This document shows, piece after piece, positions 27,015 through 36,200 of a DNA stretch of 64,000 bases (its first letter is position 1; each line of letters begins with the position of its first letter). Source of the DNA: Myxococcota bacterium (GTDB lineage: Bacteria > Myxococcota > XYA12-FULL-58-9 > JALHOP01). A program made the translations under genes and the position numbers. Location: assembly GCA_022842935.1 (NCBI GenBank), contig JALHOP010000016.1:62001-126000 (forward strand). Direction: 5' to 3'. Below the pieces are notes generated by a model. The model saw nothing but the letters and a program-made list of their open reading frames with translations. It had not been told where the DNA came from and made no database searches.

Positions 27015-27924
27015 AGTGGTTCTCCTTGCCAGGGGTGGGGTTCGTGGTCTCGCACCACGTATCATCGACCCAAGCGCAGCTTGTCCCAGCGCGCCCGCAG
27101 GTGATGTCGGCGCGGTCGATCAAGGCACCATCGACGCGGAGAGTCAGCACGGCATCGTCGTTGAATAAGCCGCTGCCGCGAACCAAGCGCGGCTCCTCCT
27201 CGCCCCCCAGAGGCAAGACGACCAGCGTCCGCGGCTCGACCTCGAAACACGGTGGCGCCACGAGTGAGAATCGACGGGTGCTACTTGCGACCTCCTCGAC
27301 CACGAGACCATCGAGTGTGACCGACGCGTCCGCTGCGACGTACAACTCGACCCATTCACCGTCCGCGTCCGCCCCCACGGGGTCTCGCATCACTTCGTTG
27401 ACGAGTAGCTCACCGCGCCGTGGCTTCGCCGCGCCATCACAGACTCTGTTGCCGCACGGCGCGTTGCCCCCCCCTGCAGTACCAGGTTGCCCACACCAGT
27501 TGTCGACGATGTCGTTGGCAGCGGCATCGGGCGGGTTCGCTCCATCGAGCGCCCAGACGTCGCTTTCGGCGGCGCTGTAGCGTACCTCGTCGAGCATGCG
27601 ATCATCGCATGCGAGCGCAACCACTCCTCCCGCATCCGCGAGCGCCGCGACCGGCACAACCCGATAGTCGCCGGCGGCGACCTCACCGGATGTCTCGACC
27701 CGGCGCGGCGCGCCAGATCCAGCAACCGAAAGCGCGACGTCGTCGAGTGAAAGGACACGTGCGGTTGTGTTGTAGACCTCGACGTAGCTGACGCCACGAA
27801 TGGCGAGCTCGGTGATGACGAGGTCGCCGAGGGCTGGACATACTCTGCCGTCGCTCTCGAAAGCACCGCCAGAGGGAGCGCCGCACGCGGCGGTCGCTGC
27901 GGCGAAACAAAGCACGCGTCGCAT
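27004..27924 (-). CDS. Lipoprotein with lamin-tail domains (LTD)
   Basis: 306 residues. Signal with lipobox TAAC (MRRVLCFAAATAACGAPS). Two lamin-tail-like immunoglobulin folds: LVITELAIRGVSYVEVYN (about residues 34-52) and LLVNEVMRDPVGADADGEWVELYV (about 172-195), each with the NE-x-x-x-DP/E-x-VEL pattern, and several Cys pairs in the linker (WCGQPGTAGGGNAPCGNRVC). Bacterial LTDs are secreted and are often found with extracellular nucleases. First gene of the three-gene operon with the nuclease and HhH-barrel genes. Confidence 0.9.
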   Translation of the reverse strand: MRRVLCFAAATAACGAPSGGAFESDGRVCPALGDLVITELAIRGVSYVEVYNTTARVLSLDDVALSVAGSGAPRRVETSGEVAAGDYRVVPVAALADAGGVVALACDDRMLDEVRYSAAESDVWALDGANPPDAAANDIVDNWCGQPGTAGGGNAPCGNRVCDGAAKPRRGELLVNEVMRDPVGADADGEWVELYVAADASVTLDGLVVEEVASSTRRFSLVAPPCFEVEPRTLVVLPLGGEEEPRLVRGSGLFNDDAVLTLRVDGALIDRADITCGRAGTSCAWVDDTWCETTNPTPGKENHCAP

Positions 27925-28010
27925 GTCCGCGAGGAGAGCAATGCGCGTGCCGGCGACACTTGGCCTCGCAAGTCCTCACCAACGCGGCCGGTGACTTAGG
28001 CCGTCTGGGC

Positions 28011-28027
28011 TGTCGCAGATTGCGACA
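28011..28027. promoter_or_regulatory. Perfect palindrome between the GMC gene end and the LTD operon start
   Basis: TGTCGCA-GAT-TGCGACA, a perfect 7-3-7 inverted repeat. It is 22 bases after the stop of the GMC gene and 87 bases before the start of the lamin-tail gene, all on the minus strand. It can be read as an RNA hairpin ending the first transcript or as an operator for the second; the sequence does not decide. No T-run follows. The rest of 27925-28049 shows nothing. Confidence 0.4.
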
Positions 28028-28049
28028 CGAATTTCGCGAGCGACCTGCC

Positions 28050-29714
28050 TCAGATCTCCTTGCGCTGAAAGGCGCCAGCCAGCGCCTCGCCGATACGCAG
28101 CGCGTTTGCCATGATGGTGAGAGTTGGCGGCCAACCACCCGAGCTCGCGAACGTCGCCCCATCCGAAACGAAGACGTTCTTCACGTTGTGCAAGCGACCA
28201 TTCTTATCGGTCGCGCTGGTCTTGGGGTCGGTGCCCATGCGTGCCGTGCCGGCGGGCAAGTGCCAGGTGCTCCCGCCAACATTCGAGATCCACGTCTCGC
28301 GAGCGCCAGCAGCCTGCAAAATCGCAAGGCCCTTCTCGGCAAGATACTTCGACACGGCAAGGTCATGCGGGTGCCGCGCGACGTTGATCTGGGCGGCTGC
28401 GAGTCCGAGCGCATCGGTGACCGAGTCATCGAGCGCGACACGGCTTCCCTGTGTAGGCAAGAACTCACCAAAGGTCTCGCAGATCGCTTGTCGTTGCTCG
28501 TGCCAGTACCAGGCGAGCTTCTTTTTGAGCGCCTCGCCCCAGATGGCCTTACGGGCACCATCGGCTGTCGCAGCGAGCTCCGACTGCACGACGGGTCCGC
28601 CTGCGGGGAACAGGAAGTTCAAGCCGCCCGCCTTGGCGATCGGGCCGCCGCCCTTGAGCCCATTGGGACCGAAGTAGTAGTCCGCCACCGAGCGTCCCAG
28701 GAACTGCGAGCCTGGCTCCTTCATCTCGGGGGAGCTCGCGAAATCGAACGACGCGTGCGCCTTCGACAAGGTGGAGAACATCAGGTTGGCACCGACCTGA
28801 CCTTCTGCGTTTCCCAAGCCTTGAGGATGCGCCTTACCCGTCGACAGCAAAAGCAAGCGCGCGGTCTCGACGGCCGAACAGGCCACAACGACGGCACGTG
28901 CTGAAACCTCGTGGTCCGCTCCCGCGGAGTCACGATAGACGACTCCCGTCGCACGCCCGTCGTCGCCGGACAGGATGCGCAGCACCCGAGATTCGGCACG
29001 CAGCTCACATTTGCCGGTCGCCAGCGCCTTCGGAAGCCACGTCTCCAGCGACGAGCTCTTGGCGCCAACATGACAACCGAAGCTCCCGCATAGGGGGTGA
29101 AGGTGACACGCCGACCTGCCGTCGTAGTCTCTCGAAATCACGCCACGCGGCGTAATGAACGAAAACGCGCCGACTTTCTGAGCACCGCGGTCGATGAGGG
29201 CCCCACCGGGGTGTGTCATCACGGGAGGCAGAGGATAAGGCGTGCTACGGGGCGAGACGTGAGAGCCCTCGTTGGGTGAGCCAGAGACCCCGATAATGGT
29301 CTCGACGCGCGCATAGTAGGGCTCGAGCTCCTCATAGGTGATGGGCCAGTTGGCGATCGTCGCGCCCGGCACCGGCCCCAAATGATCGCGCAGCCGGAAA
29401 TCTTCGGGTCGGAGGCGATAGAAGAATCCGCTCATGTGAACGGTTCCGCCACCGACGCACGTTGCGATCCAACCGTCATCGGTACGCTCGGCGGTACCGC
29501 CCTCATGAATCAGGATGTGTGGATCGGTCACGGCGGACGGGACGAAAACGCTACGTTTAGCGATACCGATCTCGTCGTAGACGAAATCCTCGCGCTTCAA
29601 GTGTTTGCCGCGTTCGAGCACCAAGACGCGCGCGCCGGCTGAAGCCAAAGCAAACGCAACGGGTCCGCCGCCCGCCCCCGAGCCAACAACTACGACATCG
29701 ACACTCTCGCTCAC
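28050..29714 (-). CDS. GMC-family FAD oxidoreductase
   Basis: 554 residues from a GTG at 29714 that overlaps the stop of the upstream gene (GTGA). The N-terminal Rossmann motif VVVVGSGAGGGPVAFALASAGARVLVLERG binds FAD, GGGTVHMSG is the flavin-contact loop, and the C-terminal GSTWHLPAGTARMG and WPPTLTIMANALRIGEAL are GMC signatures with the catalytic His. Members dehydrogenate alcohols or sugars. A gluconate dehydrogenase subunit-3-like Tat protein is encoded just upstream, so a periplasmic dehydrogenase exported with its Tat partner is inferred. A cytochrome subunit gene is missing from the cluster. Confidence 0.93.
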   Translation of the reverse strand: MSESVDVVVVGSGAGGGPVAFALASAGARVLVLERGKHLKREDFVYDEIGIAKRSVFVPSAVTDPHILIHEGGTAERTDDGWIATCVGGGTVHMSGFFYRLRPEDFRLRDHLGPVPGATIANWPITYEELEPYYARVETIIGVSGSPNEGSHVSPRSTPYPLPPVMTHPGGALIDRGAQKVGAFSFITPRGVISRDYDGRSACHLHPLCGSFGCHVGAKSSSLETWLPKALATGKCELRAESRVLRILSGDDGRATGVVYRDSAGADHEVSARAVVVACSAVETARLLLLSTGKAHPQGLGNAEGQVGANLMFSTLSKAHASFDFASSPEMKEPGSQFLGRSVADYYFGPNGLKGGGPIAKAGGLNFLFPAGGPVVQSELAATADGARKAIWGEALKKKLAWYWHEQRQAICETFGEFLPTQGSRVALDDSVTDALGLAAAQINVARHPHDLAVSKYLAEKGLAILQAAGARETWISNVGGSTWHLPAGTARMGTDPKTSATDKNGRLHNVKNVFVSDGATFASSGGWPPTLTIMANALRIGEALAGAFQRKEI

Positions 29715-30307
29715 GGTGTTCTCGGCCTCGGGTTCTGCATGACGTAACCGATCGACTTCCAGCCTACCTCGCCGGCATTGCCGCGATAGACCGGGTCGCA
29801 AAACATCCCTTCGATGGTCATGGCGACGGCGGCGGCGACGAAGTCCTCGCCGTTGAAGCTCTTTGGCGCTCCCTCGCCACTTTGCACGGCCTCAATGATG
29901 ACGTCCTGCTCGTCAGGGGTGAGTGAAACGAACCCCTTCTTGAGCTGACCCAAGCTCACACGGTCGAGCGTCACCGCGCCGTTCATCAAGAGACGCCGCG
30001 TGTTCTGCATGTTGGAGCGCCTCAGCTCGCTCTCGATATAATCGTACGCTTTGGCGGTTACTGCGCCGTCGCCGGCTGTGCCGTCGGGATAGAGCCTGGC
30101 GACCATGGCGCGCAGTACATCGCGATAGCGGTCAGGAAGCACGGCCTGGCCCTCAGGCACCGCCATACCAGGCTCGAGCTTCGGCTTCTCGGGAGGAGTG
30201 ACAACTGGTTCGACGGGCTTCTTCTTGAAGACATAGAAGGCCGCGCCTGCCGCTGCTGCGAGCGAGGAGCCGATAAGAAACGCTCGCCGTCTGAGATCCA
30301 ACGCCAC
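29711..30307 (-). CDS. Tat-exported small subunit, gluconate 2-dehydrogenase subunit 3-like
   Basis: 198 residues from a GTG at 30307 (MALDLRRRAFLIGSSLAAAA). The longer frame to 30373 runs through a tandem palindrome and is less likely. LRRRAFLIG plus a hydrophobic stretch is a twin-arginine signal. After a Pro-rich linker, the domain from about residue 70 (LPDRYRDVLRAMVARLYPDG...) to the C-terminus (FCDPVYRGNAGEVGWKSIGY) matches the gluconate dehydrogenase subunit 3 family, a chaperone-like Tat partner that carries the GMC flavoprotein across the membrane. First gene of the two-gene operon. Confidence 0.9.
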   Translation of the reverse strand: MALDLRRRAFLIGSSLAAAAGAAFYVFKKKPVEPVVTPPEKPKLEPGMAVPEGQAVLPDRYRDVLRAMVARLYPDGTAGDGAVTAKAYDYIESELRRSNMQNTRRLLMNGAVTLDRVSLGQLKKGFVSLTPDEQDVIIEAVQSGEGAPKSFNGEDFVAAAVAMTIEGMFCDPVYRGNAGEVGWKSIGYVMQNPRPRTP

Positions 30308-30324
30308 GACTAACGCGTCCTTCG

Positions 30325-30363
30325 TCTGCCGGAAGCAGACACAATCTCTGCCGGAGGCAGACA
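30325..30363. repeat. Tandem palindromic repeats, period 22 bp
   Basis: Two 17-base copies, TCTGCCGGAAGCAGACA (30325-30341) and TCTGCCGGAGGCAGACA (30347-30363), differ in one base and start 22 bases apart, two helical turns. Each contains an inverted repeat TCTGCC-GGA-(G/A)GCAGA, perfect in the second. They lie 18-56 bases upstream of the GTG start of the Tat subunit gene and 70 or more bases beyond the TPR gene stop. Operator pair for the oxidoreductase operon is the preferred reading; tandem transcript-end hairpins of the Glt-like operon is the alternative. Confidence 0.5.
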
Positions 30364-30432
30364 GGTCATGCAATACGCTCTAGCCAAACGTGCGACGCGT
30401 ACACCGATGGTACCCAAGGGCGCCGCCACCAC

Positions 30433-32532
30433 TCAATTGGCAGCCTTGGCTTGCGATGAGCCAGGCGCCACGCGCTCGAGCGCAAGTGCAGCCTCGGTGT
30501 GATTGGGCTCCGCCTTGATGGCAGCACGATAGGCATTGGCGGCTTCGTCCTTCTTGCCCATACGCTCGAGAACACGGCCAACGTTGAAGTGAGCATCCGC
30601 ATAGCGGGGGTCCGACGCGGCGGCGGCGCGGAACGCCGCGAGTGCTTGCTCAAACTTGCCCTGCTTGTAGTTGGCGAAGCCCAGGTAGTAGTGCGCCTTG
30701 GCCAGATCCGGGTCGAGCTCCAACGCGCGATTATAGCGACCGGTCGCTTCGTCGACCTTGCCCTCGGCGAACAGCTGCACGCCAAGCTCCATATGAGCCT
30801 CGGCGAGATCATCGCGGGTGGCGATCGCCTGCCGGAACGCCTTGACCGCCTCGTCGCGCTGTCCCTTGGCGGCATAGGCGCGCCCGAGCCCCAAGAAGGC
30901 GGGAGCGTAGTCGGGGCGCACTTTCAGCGCCTGCGAGAAGTTGCTTATCGCGTCGTCGGCGCGGCCACGCCGGAAGTTCAAGCCGCCAAGGCCTGCCCAC
31001 GCTTCCGGCGAGTCGGGCGCAGTCTTCACGGCCTTTTCGTATTCGGTGACGGCCCGCTGAGTGAAATTGTAAGCCATCAACGCGTCCGCCAGCTGCACGC
31101 GCACCGCAGCGTCTTTGGGATCGATCTCGAGCGCCGCGTCGAAGTTTTGAATCGCCGCCTCCCACATGCGCTGCGCGACGTAAACCTGAGCAAGATAGGC
31201 TCGCGCGTCCGCATCTTTGGGGTTCAGAGCGATGGCTCGGTTCAGCTCTTCGATGGCTTTGTCATACTGACGCTGGCGAAAGAGCGTGTAGCCGTAGGCA
31301 CGGTGAGCTTGCGATGAGTCCTGATTGTCGTTCATCGCGGTCTTGACCGCTTCGACGGACTTCTTCACGTCGCCCTGCTGATAGTAGATCTCTGCGATGC
31401 GAAGACGCGAGTCGAGGTGGTTTGGTTCGGCCTTGAGCGCCTGCTCGAACGCCTTGCGGGCGTTCGCTAGGTCGTTCCCCTTGTAGTACGTCAGACCGAG
31501 GTTGAAGATCGCGTCGGCGAAGTCCGGCTTCTTGTCGACCGCCTGCTTGAAATAAGAGAGCGTCTTCTCCTTGTCGCCGAGCTTCTCGAAGATGACGCCC
31601 AGATTGTTGTACGCCTCAGCACGGCTGGGGTCCGCTTTGACGGCCTCTGTGTAGTAGTCGATGGCCTTCTGCGTGTCGCGGCGGTTGTGATAGATGACGC
31701 CAAGGTTGTAGAGCGCTTCGCTCTCCTTCGGATTCACCTTGAGCGCGCGGTTGAAGGTCTCGATGGCCTTGTCGTTCTGATTGCGCTCGGCATACACCTT
31801 CCCGAGATTGACCATGGCGGGGGTGTAGGTCGGATCGAGACGGAGCGTCGCATTGAACTGCGTGATCGCTTCTTCGGTCTTACCATCGCGCTCGTAAGCC
31901 ACGCCCAAATTGAACTGGGCGGCCGTGAAAGCCGGCGACAGCTTGATGGCGGTGCGAAACGCTTCGGCCGCACGGTCGTAGCGACCGGTCGCAAGGTAGG
32001 TCAGACCCAAGTCGAACCAAATGTCGGGCGCGTTGTCGTTGAGCTCGGTAGCGCGCTGCAGAGCGTTCGCGGCGTTCTGGTTGTCTCCGAAGCGACGAAG
32101 GGTCAAACCGAGCGCGTAAAAGCCATCGTCATCGGTAGGTGCGAGCTCGGTCACCCGCTTGAACGACTCGATCGACTTCTTGAGGTCACCCTTCTTGAAG
32201 TACGCAAGCCCCAAGACGTACGCGACGTGCGGATCGTCCGGCTTACTCCGCAATTGCGCATTGTATTCCTGGATGACCTGGTCGGGATTGGAGATCTGAA
32301 TGCGCTCGGGCGGCGCGTTGTTCGGCGTCGAGCTCTGCGTAGCGGTGGTACCGCTGGTTGCGGCCTCCTGGGCCCACGCCGTCCCACAAATGAGCGACGC
32401 GCCAACCACGACCGCAGAAACCGTGAGCCAAGGGCGAAAAGTCCCGCGCAGCGGGACAACGAAAACGCCCCCAGCGGGTGTACTGGGTGATGCGGCCACA
32501 GGCCTTCGAGCTGCAATGGGCGTCGTCCGCAT
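30433..32532 (-). CDS. Large TPR protein, last gene of the Glt-like operon
   Basis: 699 residues. After a basic start, a hydrophobic segment (PWLTVSAVVVGASLICGTAWA, about 34-54) is a signal or anchor. From about residue 85 to 690 there are some 17 tetratricopeptide repeats of 34 residues (for example HVAYVLGLAYFKKGDLKKSI, EALYNLGVIYHNRRDTQKAI). TPR arrays are protein-binding scaffolds. It follows the coiled-coil lipoprotein by only 3 bases and is the end of the operon starting at 39503. The protein is probably periplasmic and a partner for the other TPR proteins. No enzyme motif is seen. Confidence 0.93.
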   Translation of the reverse strand: MRTTPIAARRPVAASPSTPAGGVFVVPLRGTFRPWLTVSAVVVGASLICGTAWAQEAATSGTTATQSSTPNNAPPERIQISNPDQVIQEYNAQLRSKPDDPHVAYVLGLAYFKKGDLKKSIESFKRVTELAPTDDDGFYALGLTLRRFGDNQNAANALQRATELNDNAPDIWFDLGLTYLATGRYDRAAEAFRTAIKLSPAFTAAQFNLGVAYERDGKTEEAITQFNATLRLDPTYTPAMVNLGKVYAERNQNDKAIETFNRALKVNPKESEALYNLGVIYHNRRDTQKAIDYYTEAVKADPSRAEAYNNLGVIFEKLGDKEKTLSYFKQAVDKKPDFADAIFNLGLTYYKGNDLANARKAFEQALKAEPNHLDSRLRIAEIYYQQGDVKKSVEAVKTAMNDNQDSSQAHRAYGYTLFRQRQYDKAIEELNRAIALNPKDADARAYLAQVYVAQRMWEAAIQNFDAALEIDPKDAAVRVQLADALMAYNFTQRAVTEYEKAVKTAPDSPEAWAGLGGLNFRRGRADDAISNFSQALKVRPDYAPAFLGLGRAYAAKGQRDEAVKAFRQAIATRDDLAEAHMELGVQLFAEGKVDEATGRYNRALELDPDLAKAHYYLGFANYKQGKFEQALAAFRAAAASDPRYADAHFNVGRVLERMGKKDEAANAYRAAIKAEPNHTEAALALERVAPGSSQAKAAN

Positions 32533-32535
32533 CGC

Positions 32536-33201
32536 TCAGTACCCCCAGATCGAGCCGTCTTCGACCCATGAGGAGCCGAGACCGCCGCCGCTGGCTGTCT
32601 GCAGCTTCTCTCGCTCTGCCAGCCACTCCTGCTGCGCGGCCTGCAGGGCCTCCTCGTCTTGCTTCAAGGCTTCCGTGTCTTCTTTGGCGAGCTCCACGAA
32701 CTTGTCGACCTGCTCCTCGAAGTCGGCGATCTCGACGTCGTTAGCGCCTCGCACGTTGTTCTTCTTCACGAGCTTCGCTTTGGCGAGCTCGTAGCGCGAC
32801 CACGCCACGTAGATGAGCCGCTCTTGCGCCTCGAGGCGACGCTTCAAGAACCCGATACGCTCGTTGAGGTAGTCGATCTTCTTGTCATAGGCTTCTTCGG
32901 CCAGGTCACCGACCGATTGAGCGTTGGCATCGCCCTTCTCGGCGGCCCGCTCGGCGTCCGATTTTGCCTCTTTGATCTTCGCCTTAGCGTCGACGATATC
33001 CTGGCGCGCCTCACTCACCTGCTTCTTGAGCGACTCGCGCTCGTCGAGAGCGATGCTGACGTCGTTCTCCGCGTCAAAGAGCACCAACTTGTTCTCGATG
33101 CTCACGTCCTTGAGCAGGTCGCGGTCGACCGTATAGCTCAGGCCGCCGCACGCGGTCGCGGACAGGCCGAGAACAGAGAGCAAGAGCGCCGAGCGCATCA
33201 C
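32536..33201 (-). CDS. Coiled-coil lipoprotein of the Glt-like operon
   Basis: 221 residues. MMRSALLLSVLGLSATACGG is a lipoprotein signal (lipobox TAC). The mature part is almost all alpha-helical, with heptad-rich Lys/Glu/Ala sequence in about residues 45-200 (KKQVSEARQDIVDAKAKIKEAK..), and ends in a Trp-rich SSWVEDGSIWGY. Its ATG overlaps the stop of the large TPR gene (33198-33201). An outer-membrane lipoprotein next to barrel and TPR genes recalls GltK of Myxococcus xanthus by position and type, not by proven homology. Confidence 0.9.
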   Translation of the reverse strand: MMRSALLLSVLGLSATACGGLSYTVDRDLLKDVSIENKLVLFDAENDVSIALDERESLKKQVSEARQDIVDAKAKIKEAKSDAERAAEKGDANAQSVGDLAEEAYDKKIDYLNERIGFLKRRLEAQERLIYVAWSRYELAKAKLVKKNNVRGANDVEIADFEEQVDKFVELAKEDTEALKQDEEALQAAQQEWLAEREKLQTASGGGLGSSWVEDGSIWGY

Positions 33202-36200
33202 GAGCTGCCTCCCTCTTGCATCATGGTACGGACACTCGGGTGATAGTCGGGCGCCGACAGGTCGGCGCTGTTCAGATCACCGGCGCGGCCGATGTAGGCC
33301 GTCGCCTCCTTGCTGTAGCCGAATTCGCGGAAGAGCGCCGCCAGATTTGCCGCAGCCTCAATCGACCTCCCCTTGTAGGCTCGCGTCAAGGCGTCGTAGG
33401 CCTCTTGGGTCTCTCCGAGCTCCCACGACGCGACGCCCAGGAGATTCTGGATGCGCATGTTACGCGGATCGATCTCGGCGGCCTTCGACAACGTCAGCTT
33501 TGCCAGCCGGTAGTCGCCCACCTGCATCGCGCGACGCGCGATCTTCTCGATGATTTCGACACTGTTGGGCTTGGCGACGAGCTCGGCGCGATACTGCGCA
33601 AGCTCTTTCTGGAAGGCGTCGTCACCCGACACAGCGCCGCGGACACGCTTGGTCGCCGGAGCCGCCGTCGTCATCTGTCCGCGCAAGCAGGCAGTCGCGA
33701 ACGGCGACATGATTTTGAGCTCTTGTGCCTTCTGGGCGCAAGCCGCGAGCGTCTCGTTGGCCTTGGCCGTGTACGGCTGGGCCTGCTGGGCGAGCGCAGC
33801 CTGGTACTGCTTGGCGTCAGCGGCGCTTGTACCCTCGGGGACTGGCGCGTTGGCGATGAAGTTTCCGAACTCCTGGTAGAGCCGGGAAAGCGCCTGCGCG
33901 CTCGCCAGCACCCACTCGCCTTGCCCCGTGCCGATGCCACGCACGTAAAGATCTTCGATGGCCTGCAACAGCCGCAGCTTATCGTTCAAGATCTGCTCTT
34001 GATTGGCACTGCCCTTGAACTGCAGTTGTTCGAAGCGCTTCTGCTGAATCTGACCGAGCTCGTAGTAACCCTGCGCGAGCAGAGGCGCCTCGTCCTCCGC
34101 GCGCGGCGACATGCGCACGGCGGCGGCGAGCTCTTTCTCGGCGAGCTGATCTTTGCCCTGGCGCGCATACGCGAGTCCCAGGTTGAACGTGGGGACAATC
34201 CAACCGCGCGACTCTTGCGCCGCCGTCTGGGCAACGCGGGAGAGCTGCTCCCAGTCCTGCGAGTCGCGGTAGATGGTCATGAGCTTCTTGTGCGACTCGA
34301 GCTGTGCGTCCGAGCCACCCGCCGCGCGCAGCGACCGGTAGTCTTTTGCGGCGTTTTCGTAGTCACCGAGCAAGAAGCGAATGTTGGCCGCGGAGAGAAG
34401 CACTTCGTTGGCGTTCTTCTCGTTCGGGAAGCGCTTGTTGAACTCCTCGAACAAGAACGCCGCGCGCTCGAAGTCCGCGGCGCGCACCGCGAAGTTACCC
34501 ATCGTGGCGACGACGTCGACCAGCTTGTTCGACTGAGGATAAGCGCCAATCAAGCGCCCACCGAAGTCGAAGACGCCAGCGACATTGCCCTCGCTCTTGT
34601 ATTTGACGAACGCGGTGTAAAGAAACTCTTCGCCCTCGGCCGTGCCTTTGTTCTTCTCCCACTCGGAGAGCATCTTCTCGGAGAAGTCGCCCTCGCTCGA
34701 CGCGAGCACGGTGAACTCGACCTTACGCTTGCGCGCGGCCTCGCCGAGCTTGGCCATCTCGTTCTTGAACTTGGTATCGGTGATGGCGGCGTTGTTGACG
34801 AACTCTTGGGCGAGCTTCCCCATGCCGTCGAAGTCGTCGCTCTTCGCCAAGGCGTCCATCGCGAGATTGCCCGCGGTCGGTACGTCTTTGGAGGTCGGGT
34901 ACTCTTTGATGAACAAGCCAAAGAGCTCGACGGCGCGGTCGTATTCGCCTTGCTGGTAGTACATGCGCGCGATGTTGAACTTCACTTGCGGCGTCTTGTC
35001 GGTCTTCGGCCACACCTTCACGTAGTAGGCGCCGAGCTGCTTCAAGCCTTCACGCGCACGGACCAGCTGCAACTTGTTCAAGAGACCAGCGGAGGTCGGG
35101 TTTTTGTCGCGGTACTGCGAGTCCTCATCGATGGCCTCGAAGTACGACTGAATCGCGCTGTACATGATGTCGCGGCGCTCGGGGCTGTCTTGGAGCTCCT
35201 TGGCGACGTCTTCGTATTGGAGACCGGCGTTCAAGTAGTTCTTGGCCTGATACAGCGCGTCGGCGCGGTTCTGCATCATGGTCTTGTGCTCGTTGGCCGT
35301 CTCGAAGATCGTGAGGTACTTGCGATAGGCCTCGGCTGCGATACGCGCGCTCTCGACGTCTTTTTTGTTCTGCGCCTCGAGCTGCAGGCGCGTGGACAAG
35401 TCACGGGCGCGGAGCTCGAAATCGGTAGCGAGCCGACCCTTGTCCTCTTCCGAGAACTTCTGATTGTTCTGGAAGCGGGCGAGTGTCTTGACGATGCCGT
35501 CGACGTCCTGGGCCGCGAAAGCGTACCGGGCCGGGTCTTTGGCCGACATGTTCTTCACGCTGTCGTAGACGCGCTGGACGTATTCGATGTTCTCTTCGGT
35601 GTCCGCCGACAGACGCACGATCTCGCGGTAGAGGAACGCTGAGCTCGTGTAGTCGGTCTTGATGAAGTAGCGGTTGGCGAGCTTCTTCAAGACCAGCACG
35701 TAGGTGGTCTTCGAGTCCGCAAGGCCTCTGAAATAGTCGGTCGCGTCTTTGGCCTTACGCACTTCGGAGAACGGCCAGACCATCGCAGTGATGGCCTCTT
35801 TCTTCACGTCGAGCTTGCGCTGATCACCCACCGCGCCACGCTTCTGCTTGCGCACACTGGTGACCGCCTTCTCGAAGAAAGAGAGTGCCTCCTTGAAGTT
35901 GTCCTGGTTGATGCGAATCCAGCCCATCTTGTAGCGGGCCATGTCGTGCAGGTGCGACTCGGGGAGCGCGATGATGCCTTTGTAGAACTCTTCGGCGGTG
36001 AGGAGCTCACCTTTATCGAAGTGGAAGTCAGCAATGATGAGGCGTGCCTCGATGGCCCAATCGCTCTTCGGGTGCTTCTCGATGAGCTCCTTGTACTCGG
36101 TGATCATGGTGTCCCATTGACCGAGCTCGCGGAACTCGTGCGCTTTGAAGAATCGCACCTGATCGTTGTTGGGGTAGTCGGGAAAGTCGCCCAGGATCTT

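Noticed and set aside
30308-30373. Longer start for the Tat subunit gene
   Set aside because: The added residues are encoded by the tandem palindromes and precede the twin-arginine motif by an unusual length.
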